Origin: RUG11247 sp050945995
Lineage (GTDB): Bacteria; Bacillota; Clostridia; Christensenellales; Aristaeellaceae
DNA: 11,533 nucleotides
Assembly: GCA_050945995.1 (NCBI GenBank)
Contig: JBMNUA010000060.1
Span: 1-11,533 of the forward strand
Reading direction: 5' to 3'
Position 1 is the first letter of the stretch. Each line of letters opens with the position of its first letter. This document shows positions 1 through 8,315 of the stretch, one piece after another. The translations under genes were made by a program, and so were the position numbers. The notes under the pieces are model-generated. The model made no database searches and was not told the DNA's origin. It saw nothing but the letters and a program-made list of their open reading frames with translations.

Positions 1-1601
1 TAAACGACGACTACACCAGCTTCAAGATCGTGCTCACCGAGGGCATCAAGTGGTCCGACGGCGAGGATTTTGACGCGGAGGACGTCGTGTTCACCATCAA
101 CGAGCTGCTCCGGCACAAGGAAGTGCTCTCCAACGGCGCGTGGCTGTCCAACATCGTGGCGTCCGCTGAATATGTGGACAAGTACGAGTTGATCATCAAC
201 ACCGTCAACAGCCGCCCGCGCATCTCCGAGGATTTGGGCGTCACCGTTTTCGGCAACAACCTGCGCATCGTGCCCGAGCATTATTGGAAGGACAGCGATC
301 TGACGTCCGACCCGCATGAGGATCCCATCGGCACGGGCCCTTATACGATCGCCGGTTTTGACCCCAACGGCTACTGGTTCCTGTACGAGCTGCGCGAGGA
401 CGCGGAATTCTCCGACGTCGGCGTGCTGACGGGCAAAGTGCCCGCCGCCAAGTATGTGCTCGTCACCGCCTACGGCACCGAGGAGAAAAAGACCATGGCG
501 ATGCTCAACAACGAAGTTGACATCCTCTGCGACATCTCCCCCGAGGCGTGGGAAGTGCTGCTCGCGGGCAACGACAACGTCGCCTGCTGGCTACCCGACT
601 ACCCCTACGGCTGCTTTGACGACCCCTGCGAGCGCGGCATCGCGTTCAACTGCGACGTAGCGCCCTTTGACAACCGGGACGTGCGCTGGGCGATGGCGCT
701 CTCGCTCGACATCGTGCAGGTGTCCATGGATACCTTCAGCGGGCAGATGCGCGTATCCCCCCTGTGCATGCCCCCGACGACCTTCCTCTCCGAGGCATTC
801 CATAAGGAGATGCGCGACGAGTTGACCGCCTATGCGTGGGAGGACGGCTACCAGCCCTTCGACCGCGATTTCGCGCTCAAACTCAAAGAGGCGCTCGCCG
901 AAGAGGGCATCGACAGCGTCGATCACCTGACAGAGGATGAGCTTGTCGATCTGTTCGGCGTCGGCTGGTGGAAGCACGACCCCGCCAAGGCGGAAGAGCT
1001 GCTCATCGGCGCGGGGCTCAGCCGCGACGGCGACGGCTTCTGGACATACGAGGGCGAGCGCGTTTCGTTCGAGGTGCTCAGCCCGTCGGGATATGAGACC
1101 CAGTCCGAGCGCCTTGCGTATGCCTGCCAGTCCCAGTGGTACGACTTTGGCTTCGACGTGACGGTTCAGGCGTCCGAATCCGGCTTCTTCCACTCCGTCA
1201 ACGGCGTGGGCGAGTTCACCGCGGGCTCCTACTGGCCGTCCTGCGGCGTCATGCAGGACCTCTACACCCAGCTGTTCGGCTGGCACTCCAAGCTGTATAC
1301 GCCCTCGGGCTCTGTGACCTCCGGAACGTTCACCCGTTTCCGCAGCGAGAAGCTCGACGCGATCCTCGACACCATGGAGAAGATCCCCAGCGGCGAGGAG
1401 ACCTACGAGCTTTCCAAGGAAGCGCTGATGGTGATGGCGGACGAGGCGGCGTGGCTGCCCATGTTCGGCACCTCGAAGCTCGTTCCCACCAACTCCACCT
1501 ATTGGACGAACTACCCGGATTCCGAGAAACCCTACAACGGTCCTTGGTGGTGGTGGAGCTGCTTTAAGTTCATCGTCAACGAAATCGTGCCCGCGCAATA
1601 A
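1..1601 (+). CDS. ABC transporter substrate-binding protein, family 5 (peptide/oligosaccharide type), 5'-truncated by window
   Basis: This is the extracellular binding component of the importer encoded by the next four genes. The open frame already runs at the left edge (codons in phase with position 3), so the signal peptide and N-terminus lie outside the window; about 533 residues are visible. The first visible residues include a WSDGEDFDAEDVVFT stretch, which matches the family 5 (SBP_bac_5) motif of 'kWsDG..f.AeDVvft'. A GTGPYTIAGFDPNGYW segment about 100 residues later is also typical. The C-terminal part carries the second lobe and ends with a run of four tryptophans at 1545-1556, possibly part of a ligand pocket or interface (inference). 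In Gram-positives such proteins are usually lipid-anchored, which cannot be checked here. The ligand is not predictable: this family binds di- and oligopeptides, some oligosaccharides and nickel. Family call is secure, substrate is not. Confidence 0.93.
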   Translation, partial: NDDYTSFKIVLTEGIKWSDGEDFDAEDVVFTINELLRHKEVLSNGAWLSNIVASAEYVDKYELIINTVNSRPRISEDLGVTVFGNNLRIVPEHYWKDSDLTSDPHEDPIGTGPYTIAGFDPNGYWFLYELREDAEFSDVGVLTGKVPAAKYVLVTAYGTEEKKTMAMLNNEVDILCDISPEAWEVLLAGNDNVACWLPDYPYGCFDDPCERGIAFNCDVAPFDNRDVRWAMALSLDIVQVSMDTFSGQMRVSPLCMPPTTFLSEAFHKEMRDELTAYAWEDGYQPFDRDFALKLKEALAEEGIDSVDHLTEDELVDLFGVGWWKHDPAKAEELLIGAGLSRDGDGFWTYEGERVSFEVLSPSGYETQSERLAYACQSQWYDFGFDVTVQASESGFFHSVNGVGEFTAGSYWPSCGVMQDLYTQLFGWHSKLYTPSGSVTSGTFTRFRSEKLDAILDTMEKIPSGEETYELSKEALMVMADEAAWLPMFGTSKLVPTNSTYWTNYPDSEKPYNGPWWWWSCFKFIVNEIVPAQ

Positions 1602-1627
1602 CAAGCAAGGCAACCCATGATGACCGG

Positions 1628-1656
1628 GCGGGGGGCGCGCATCGCGCTCTCCCCGC
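1628..1656 (+). promoter_or_regulatory. Strong intercistronic hairpin between binding-protein and permease genes
   Basis: Eight pairs (1628-1635 with 1649-1656, one of them G-T), one mismatch (1636/1648), four more pairs (1637-1640 with 1644-1647) and a three-base loop. It lies 26 bases after the binding-protein stop and 41 bases before the permease start. No T-run follows the stem, so it is not a standard intrinsic terminator. Hairpins after binding-protein genes of ABC operons are known to protect the upstream mRNA or reduce read-through, giving more binding protein than permease. That role here is inference. Confidence 0.6.
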
Positions 1657-1697
1657 TTAGGCATTTCTGTTTGCCGGGTAACAAGGAGGGTTCGCTC

Positions 1698-2693
1698 GTG
1701 CGACTGGCGAAATTCTTACTCACCAGGGTACTTGTATGGCTGCTCACCATCTTCGTCGGCATCACCGTCGTGTTTTTTTTACAGCGCGCGATGCCATCCG
1801 ACCCCATCGAATCCATGATCAGCAAAATGCTCTCCATGGGCAGGACGCTCACCCCCGAGGCGCTCGACGCGATGCGCGAGACCATGAAGATGCAGTACGG
1901 GCTGACGGGCAGTTTGTTTCAGCAGTACATCATAACGATCAAACGCCTGTTCTCCATGGACTTTGGCATCTCCATCGCCAACTATCCGACCCCCGTCTCC
2001 CACATGGTGGCGCAGGCGCTGCCCTACACGGTGTCGCTGCTTCTGACGACAACGCTCATCTCATGGGTCGTCGGCAACGCGATCGGTCTGCTCGCGGGTT
2101 TCAAAAAGGAAAAATGGTACTCCAAGGTGATGGAAACCATCAGCATGTGCATCTACCCCACGCCGTATTTCATGCTCGCGCTCGTCATCATGATTCTCAT
2201 GGCGTTTGTCAAGCGCTGGTTTCCGCTGATCCCCTCGTTCGGCGAGATGGAGTTTACGTTCGCGTGGCTGCGCCGCGCGATCTACAATTCCTTCATGCCG
2301 GCGCTCTCGCTCATGCTCGTGGGCACGGGCTGGTGGATCATCAGCATGAAATCGCTCTCCTCGAACGTCTCGGAGGAGGAGTATGTCAACTACGGGCGTT
2401 TGAAGGGGCTGACCGAGGCGTCGATCGGCTACCGCTATGTGTTTCGCAATTCCATCCTCTCGCAGGTGACCGCGCTTGCGCTGCACATCGGCGGCGCGTT
2501 CAGCGGCTCTTTGATGTGCGAGATCATCTTCAGCTATCCGGGCGTCGGGCAGCTGGTGTCCACGGCGATCAACAATTCGGACTATAATTTGTTGACGGGG
2601 CTGATCTTCGTCTCGATATTCGCCGTCGCCACCTCCACGCTGGTCGTTGACCTCATCTATCCGCTGATCGATCCGCGCATCCGTTACAGCTGA
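1698..2693 (+). CDS. ABC importer permease, DppB/OppB type
   Basis: First membrane subunit of the importer, 331 residues, the usual length for DppB-type permeases. I chose the GTG at 1698 because AAGGAGGG (1683-1690) lies seven bases upstream and the protein then starts with the typical short basic stretch before TM1 (about residues 8-28). An in-frame ATG at 1617 would add 27 residues translated from the hairpin spacer, which is unlikely. Hydrophobic segments at roughly 109-134, 152-171, 199-217, 256-280 and 301-324 complete a six-helix layout. The cytoplasmic EAA loop that contacts the ATPases lies at about 226-253, with G at 233 and G at 237, and a YPGVG motif typical of the family at 280-284. 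The next permease starts 30 bases downstream, with no terminator between. Confidence 0.93.
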   Translation: MRLAKFLLTRVLVWLLTIFVGITVVFFLQRAMPSDPIESMISKMLSMGRTLTPEALDAMRETMKMQYGLTGSLFQQYIITIKRLFSMDFGISIANYPTPVSHMVAQALPYTVSLLLTTTLISWVVGNAIGLLAGFKKEKWYSKVMETISMCIYPTPYFMLALVIMILMAFVKRWFPLIPSFGEMEFTFAWLRRAIYNSFMPALSLMLVGTGWWIISMKSLSSNVSEEEYVNYGRLKGLTEASIGYRYVFRNSILSQVTALALHIGGAFSGSLMCEIIFSYPGVGQLVSTAINNSDYNLLTGLIFVSIFAVATSTLVVDLIYPLIDPRIRYS

Positions 2694-2723
2694 GCCCCTG
2701 CGGCGAAAGGAGATACGCTATTT

Positions 2724-3584
2724 ATGGACATCGGATATCGTGCAAACATCAAACAAACGTGGCAATCGATGAGCATCCGGTTCAAAATCGGGCTGTTGAT
2801 CGTCGTCGCGTTTCTCATCATCGGCTTTGTCGTCTACCAGTTCAGCCCCGGCGAGGTGATGACGCTCAGCTCGTACAAGAAAAACCAGCCGCCCAGCGTG
2901 GAGCACTACCTGGGCACGAACAAGCAGGGGCAGGACATTTTCTGGCTGCTCATCGAATCGATCCACAATTCGATGATGATTGGCATCTTCGTCGCCTTCG
3001 CGGCGACGGTGATCGGCGTTTTGATCGGGCTGTTCGCCGGCTTTGTCGGCGGGATCATCGACAGCGTGATCCTGTTTTTATGCGATTCGATCATCGTCAT
3101 ACCATCGCTGCCGATCCTGATCCTGATGGGCTCGCTCCTCAAAGGGCGCGCGTCTTTGTGGATGATCGGCGGGATCCTCATCATCTTCAACTGGCCGTGG
3201 CCTGCGCGCCAGGCGCGGTCGATGGCGCTGACCATCCGCGAGCGCGAGTTCATCAACACCGCGCGCTTCTCGGGGGAGAGCACCTTTAAGATCATCCGCG
3301 TGGAGATCGTGCCCCATGTGCTCTCGTGGGCGATGGCGAACTTTGTCAACACCATATTGGTTGCGATCGGCTCGGAGGCATCGCTCGCGGTGCTCGGGCT
3401 CTCCTCCACCACCACGCCCACGCTCGGCAACATGATCTACTGGGCGCGCCAGTACCAGGCGATCATGCTCAAACAGTGGGTGTGGATCGGCTCGCCGGTT
3501 CTGGCGACCTCCATCATGTTCATCGGATTGTTTTTGACATACACCGGCTACAACGAGTATGTCGCCAAGAAAAGAGGGCGTTGA
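2724..3584 (+). CDS. ABC importer permease, DppC/OppC type
   Basis: Second membrane subunit, 286 residues, pairing with the DppB-like protein to form the translocation channel. AAAGGAGA (2706-2713) precedes the ATG by ten bases. An N-terminal cytoplasmic stretch is followed by TM1 at about 21-40, then an external segment with HYLGTNKQGQDIF (61-73). That segment is the DppC signature usually written H.LGTD..GRD.., here with N for D and Q for R. Further hydrophobic segments lie near 84-105, 109-130, 136-157, 203-226 and 246-265. The EAA loop for ATPase contact is at about 171-199 (EREFINTARFSG...). The stop is only four bases before the next start, so translation is probably coupled. Confidence 0.93.
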   Translation: MDIGYRANIKQTWQSMSIRFKIGLLIVVAFLIIGFVVYQFSPGEVMTLSSYKKNQPPSVEHYLGTNKQGQDIFWLLIESIHNSMMIGIFVAFAATVIGVLIGLFAGFVGGIIDSVILFLCDSIIVIPSLPILILMGSLLKGRASLWMIGGILIIFNWPWPARQARSMALTIREREFINTARFSGESTFKIIRVEIVPHVLSWAMANFVNTILVAIGSEASLAVLGLSSTTTPTLGNMIYWARQYQAIMLKQWVWIGSPVLATSIMFIGLFLTYTGYNEYVAKKRGR

Positions 3585-3588
3585 GCAT

Positions 3589-5537
<1,949 letters not shown>

Positions 5538-5554
5538 TGCGCCGAGGTGATCCG

Positions 5555-6298
5555 ATGCGCATGATGAAATATGTCTGTTTGATTTTATTATTCGCCCTCC
5601 TCGCCGCGCCCGCGACTGCGGACGTGGCGATCGAGGTGTACGCCTACGACCCCTGCGGCGGCTGCGGCAGCATCGCAGGCTGCAAGGCATGCACCTTGAT
5701 CGATGAAATCGCGAACCGCTATCGGCTTTTGTTTGCCGACCAGCCCATCGAGATCGTCATCCACAACCTGCGCATGGACAACGCGCGCGAGGCGGAACTC
5801 CATGAGCGACTGCGCGCGTTGGACATCGACCCCGCCGCGCTCGGTCTGCCGGTGCTGTTTCTCGGCGGTGCGGCGTTCCCCGCGGGCGGCAGCGCGGACG
5901 AAGCCGTGCGCGCGTATGTGGATTCGGGTTACGCGCAATACCCCGGCATCGAGCAGTTGCTGGAGGAGCGCGCGGCGTATGCCGAATCCCAGGCGCAGGG
6001 CACGGTCGTCTACCTCACCAGCGCGTATTGCGCGGACTGTGCGGACGTCGCAAAATGGCTGGAGCATGCGCTCCCGCCGGGCTACACGCTTGCGGTATAT
6101 GACATCTACACCGACGCGGGGATGGAGATGGAGCGGCATCTGCGAAAGACGCTCGATGTGCCGGCGGACGCCTACTGCGTGCCCTTCATCGCCTACGGCG
6201 AGCATTGGTTCGCGGGCAAATCGTCTATCTATTTGAGCCTGCTCAGCCGCATCCAGGAGCACCCGGGGCTTTCGACGACAATACTCACGGAGGAATGA
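5555..6298 (+). CDS. Exported protein with two thioredoxin-like modules and three CxxC motifs
   Basis: No family name recognised with confidence; a secreted thiol-redox protein is the best reading. I chose ATG 5555 (247 residues) because GAGGTGA (5544-5550) sits four bases upstream; ATG 5537 overlaps the DppF stop but lacks a site, and ATGs at 5561 and 5564 are alternatives. Residues 4-22 form a signal peptide with a likely signal peptidase I site after A-T-A (20-22). There is no lipobox. Module 1 (about 24-130) starts with a beta-strand-like VAIEVYAYD followed by C34GGC37 and C43KAC46, and has a candidate cis-proline at P99 (GLPVLFLGG). Module 2 (about 149-236) repeats the pattern with C159ADC162 and P210 in CVPFI, with C208 two residues before that proline. 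It is placed in the importer operon after the ATPase, and its stop is two bases before the next start, so it probably acts with the importer outside the membrane (inference). Confidence 0.75.
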   Translation: MRMMKYVCLILLFALLAAPATADVAIEVYAYDPCGGCGSIAGCKACTLIDEIANRYRLLFADQPIEIVIHNLRMDNAREAELHERLRALDIDPAALGLPVLFLGGAAFPAGGSADEAVRAYVDSGYAQYPGIEQLLEERAAYAESQAQGTVVYLTSAYCADCADVAKWLEHALPPGYTLAVYDIYTDAGMEMERHLRKTLDVPADAYCVPFIAYGEHWFAGKSSIYLSLLSRIQEHPGLSTTILTEE

Positions 6299-6300
6299 CG

Positions 6301-6699
6301 ATGCGGCGAATCGCGATCCTGATCATGCTGTTTCTTATTTTGCCGGTTGCGGCGCGGGCGCAGGTTGTGTATGTCTACGTCACGCCGTGCGAAAGCTGCG
6401 CGCGCGTTTCGGAATTTCTCGATGGTTTCGCGGATGATGTGGAGATCGAGCGCGTCGATTATATGGAGGAGTTGGCGCGCGTCCAGCTGCTGTTTGATGA
6501 ACACGGCGTACCGGACGACAAGCGCTTTGCCCCGGCGGTGTTCGCCGCGGGCGAATGTTTGATCGGTGCGGAGCAGATCGAATCCCGGCTGCCCGCGCTT
6601 CTCGTCGCGCCGGCGGATATAACGAAAGGGGCGAGGGATGCGTTGTTCGCATGCCTCGCCCTCGCGCTGTTTGCGCTGTATCTTTTATATCTGCATTGA
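6301..6699 (+). CDS. Small exported, membrane-anchored thioredoxin/glutaredoxin-like protein (one CxxC)
   Basis: A 132-residue protein, last gene of the operon. GGAGG (6289-6293) is seven bases before ATG 6301; ATG 6295 in the same frame is too close to that site. Residues 1-20 look like a signal peptide (cleavage after ARA). The body is a compact thioredoxin-like pattern: strand VVYVYV, C30ESC33, a helix, strand VEIERVDY, then FAPAVFAAGECLIG with candidate cis-proline P78 and C86, then a short helix QIESRL. Residues about 113-131 are hydrophobic and end the protein, so it would be held on the outer face of the membrane. Similar CxxC modules occur N-terminal to CcdA/DsbD-type membrane domains. 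Here only one helix follows, so it may be a shortened relative or a free-standing anchored form (inference). Function beyond thiol redox is unknown. Confidence 0.72.
   Translation: MRRIAILIMLFLILPVAARAQVVYVYVTPCESCARVSEFLDGFADDVEIERVDYMEELARVQLLFDEHGVPDDKRFAPAVFAAGECLIGAEQIESRLPALLVAPADITKGARDALFACLALALFALYLLYLH
6629..6661 (-). terminator. Candidate terminator hairpin for the minus-strand ABC operon, inside the opposing gene's 3' end
   Basis: The arms 6629-6642 and 6648-6661 pair over 14 positions with a single G-G mismatch (6637/6653) around a five-base loop. On the minus strand it lies 46 bases past the stop of the ABC-2 membrane protein gene, and the stem is followed by CTTTCGTTATAT, a weak T-rich tract. 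On the plus strand it is followed by GC-rich sequence, so minus-strand termination is more plausible. It overlaps codons for residues 110-121 of the small redox protein, so part of the symmetry could be coding coincidence. Confidence 0.45.
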
Positions 6700-6706
6700 A
6701 ATTACG

Positions 6707-7471
6707 TCACAAACTCACCTTGCGGTCAAGCAGCCGCGCGCTGAGCGCGAACGCGCCGACCATCACGCACAGGTTCGCCGCGTACTGCGGCCACGCGCGC
6801 AGCATCGCGTCGAGCAGCCGCGCGGAGGTGTTCGGCGTCGATAGCTTCGATTTGCCCCACTCCAGCCCCGCCATGATCGCAACGAAGATGACAAAGCTCA
6901 CCAGCCCCTTCAGCTTCTTGTTTTGAAGTACCGTCGCCGCCAGCGTGATCGCCAGGTACGCGACCACCACCGTCGTAAAAAAGCTGATCAGAAATTCCAC
7001 CGCGATCGCGGCGATCGTGGTGATCACCACCGACAGCTCCGTGCTGCCCATATGGAAAAACAGCTGCTCCATGATCTCGCGCCCAAGCTCGATCTCGGGG
7101 AATGTCTTGGACAAAAGCGCATAGTCCCATATCCCGATCAGCGTGAACATGCCCGCGAACGCAAGCCCCAATACGAGCGCGGCGAGCAACTTTGCGCCCA
7201 GAATCTTCGTCACCGAGTTCGGCGTCATAAACGTCAGATAACTCGTCTTCGCGTTTAGCTCGCGCGAATACAGCGCGACGCTGAACAGCATCATCCCAAA
7301 CACGCTGATCCCCGCGGTGAAGATCAGAAACATCGACGAGCCGATGACGAGCTCCGTGCGCTTGGAAACGACCGAGAACAGGAAAAACCCCTGCACCAGC
7401 AAAATCGCCGCCAGCGCGACGACGATGCTCGCGAGATTTCGGCGATACTCATATTTGATTAACTTTAGCAT
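6707..7471 (-). CDS. ABC transporter membrane protein (ABC-2-like), partner of the YtrB-type ATPase
   Basis: Integral membrane protein of 254 residues. I chose the ATG at 7471 because a strong GGAGGGTGA-type site (complement of 7476-7484) lies just upstream; a GTG at 7489 would overlap the ATPase stop and place that site inside the gene. The protein starts with a short basic cytoplasmic stretch containing YEYRRN, common in ABC-2-type permeases. Hydrophobic segments follow at about 13-35, 42-68, 91-115, 145-182 (two helices), 187-203 and 229-248. A soluble-looking stretch at 116-143 may be an extracellular loop. There are no EAA or DppB-type motifs, so it is unrelated to the importer on the other strand. 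It follows the ATPase by 14 bases and is evidently co-transcribed. Substrate unknown; YtrB-like transporters are often linked to cell-envelope or antibiotic stress (family knowledge). Confidence 0.85.
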   Translation of the reverse strand: MLKLIKYEYRRNLASIVVALAAILLVQGFFLFSVVSKRTELVIGSSMFLIFTAGISVFGMMLFSVALYSRELNAKTSYLTFMTPNSVTKILGAKLLAALVLGLAFAGMFTLIGIWDYALLSKTFPEIELGREIMEQLFFHMGSTELSVVITTIAAIAVEFLISFFTTVVVAYLAITLAATVLQNKKLKGLVSFVIFVAIMAGLEWGKSKLSTPNTSARLLDAMLRAWPQYAANLCVMVGAFALSARLLDRKVSL

Positions 7472-7485
7472 CCGCTCACCCTCCG

Positions 7486-8172
7486 TCACGCGTAGATTTC
7501 TTTGTACAATTCCACAAGCCCCTTGCCGCGCACCTCGCGCAGCTCGGAAACCGTGCCCTCGAGCGCCAATTTGCCGTCCTTCATAAACACCGCGGCGTCC
7601 ACAATCCGCTCCAACTCGTCCACCAGATGGCTCGACAATAGGAACGTGCGCCCGGGCGTGATGCGCTCGCGGATCGCGTCGATCACCTGATCGCGCGCGA
7701 TGATGTCGATGCCGTTGAGCGGCTCGTCGAGCATCACAAGTTCGCTGTCGCGCGCGAGCGTCACGGCGAGCTTGAGCTTAGCGAGCATGCCGCTGGATAG
7801 CTGGCGCACCTTGGACTTGGGCGGCAATTGCATCTGCTCGATCAGCGCGTTGTAGCGCGCGCGGTCAAAATCGGTAAAGAAATCGGCGTAATATCTGCCG
7901 ACGTCCTCGCCGTTCATATAGCCAAAGAAGTAGCCCTCCGTGGGCATGTACGCGATGCGCGCCTTGCTCGCAACCCCGATCGGCGCGCCGTCAAACAGAA
8001 GCGTGCCCGCCGTGGGCTTGACAAGCCCCGCGACCATCTTCATAAACGTCGTCTTTCCGCTGCCGTTCGGGCCGAGCGTGGCGCACACCCGCCCCTTGGG
8101 AACGTGGATCGTCAGGTTGTCCACCGCGGTGGTGCTGATATATTTCTTCGTCAGATTCTCGCATTGCAGCAT
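7486..8172 (-). CDS. ABC transporter ATPase, YtrB-like
   Basis: ATPase of 228 residues, the usual size for a single-domain exporter-type subunit. The start at 8172 is set by a GGAGGG site seven bases upstream and by the protein beginning MLQCENLTKKY, the usual first strand; upstream codons in frame lie in the leader. Walker A is GPNGSGKTT (34-42), signature LSSGM (125-129), Walker B VMLDEP (146-151), switch H182. The Q-loop reads IAYMPTEG without a clear glutamine, and the signature has S instead of the second-position G. Both traits are shared with YtrB-type ATPases, whose signature is often LSKGM, so I do not read them as inactivation. YtrB operons usually start with a GntR-family regulator (YtrA); none is seen here, so control must lie elsewhere. 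Confidence 0.92.
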   Translation of the reverse strand: MLQCENLTKKYISTTAVDNLTIHVPKGRVCATLGPNGSGKTTFMKMVAGLVKPTAGTLLFDGAPIGVASKARIAYMPTEGYFFGYMNGEDVGRYYADFFTDFDRARYNALIEQMQLPPKSKVRQLSSGMLAKLKLAVTLARDSELVMLDEPLNGIDIIARDQVIDAIRERITPGRTFLLSSHLVDELERIVDAAVFMKDGKLALEGTVSELREVRGKGLVELYKEIYA

Positions 8173-8196
8173 GGCGTACCCTCCGTTTCTCGCGCC

Positions 8197-8220
8197 GGCA
8201 ATCGCTTGTTGTCGCTTGCC
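8197..8220 (-). promoter_or_regulatory. Imperfect hairpin in the leader of the YtrB-like operon
   Basis: Arms 8197-8204 and 8213-8220 pair in seven of eight positions around an eight-base loop. It lies between the inferred transcription start near 8236 and the ribosome site at about 8179-8184. It may only stabilise the leader, and no known riboswitch or YtrA-type operator was recognised. Confidence 0.3.
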
Positions 8221-8242
8221 TTGTTGTTTCCTGCCGATCTTC

Positions 8243-8251
8243 AGTATAACA
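8243..8251 (-). promoter_or_regulatory. Extended -10 promoter for the YtrB-like ABC operon
   Basis: On the minus strand the sequence reads TGTTATACT: a TATACT -10 box (complement of 8243-8248) with the TG extension one base upstream. No good -35 box is seen at 16-18 bases, which is common for extended -10 promoters. Transcription would start near 8236, giving a leader of about 65 bases. The ten bases GTGTTATACT recur in the promoter at 9569-9578. Confidence 0.6.
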
Positions 8252-8286
8252 CATGGCGCCGCACGCCGTATTATGCCGCTGTTGCC

Positions 8287-8315
8287 AATTCTCAAATACG
8301 AATGATTTTAGAATT
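8287..8315 (-). repeat. AT-rich inverted repeat just after the DUF4317 gene
   Basis: Arms 8287-8297 and 8305-8315 pair at ten of eleven positions around a seven-base loop, touching the last base of the DUF4317 stop codon. The stem is almost all A-T pairs and no T-tract follows, so it would be a poor intrinsic terminator. It may still mark the transcript end; no other terminator is visible between this gene and the YtrB-like operon on the same strand. Confidence 0.35.

Noticed and set aside
591..1664. 357-residue open frame on the minus strand inside the binding-protein gene
   Set aside because: It is antisense to a clear family 5 binding protein, rich in H, R, G and A as expected from GC-biased shadow frames, with no recognisable domain and no ribosome site.
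1617..1697. Upstream in-frame ATG that would lengthen the DppB-like permease by 27 residues
   Set aside because: The added residues come from the hairpin spacer, and a strong AAGGAGGG site points to GTG 1698.
1736..2587. 283-residue open frame overlapping the first permease in another frame
   Set aside because: Composition is H/R/A-rich with no membrane helices, while the permease frame has all expected helices and motifs.
5578..5580. Cysteine 8 of the first redox protein as a lipoprotein attachment site
   Set aside because: It lies at the start of the hydrophobic segment without a preceding lipobox; a signal peptidase I site after residue 22 fits better.
7510..8100. Inactive ABC ATPase because of the LSSGM signature and missing Q-loop glutamine
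   Set aside because: Walker A, Walker B and switch histidine are intact and these departures are normal in the YtrB-like group.
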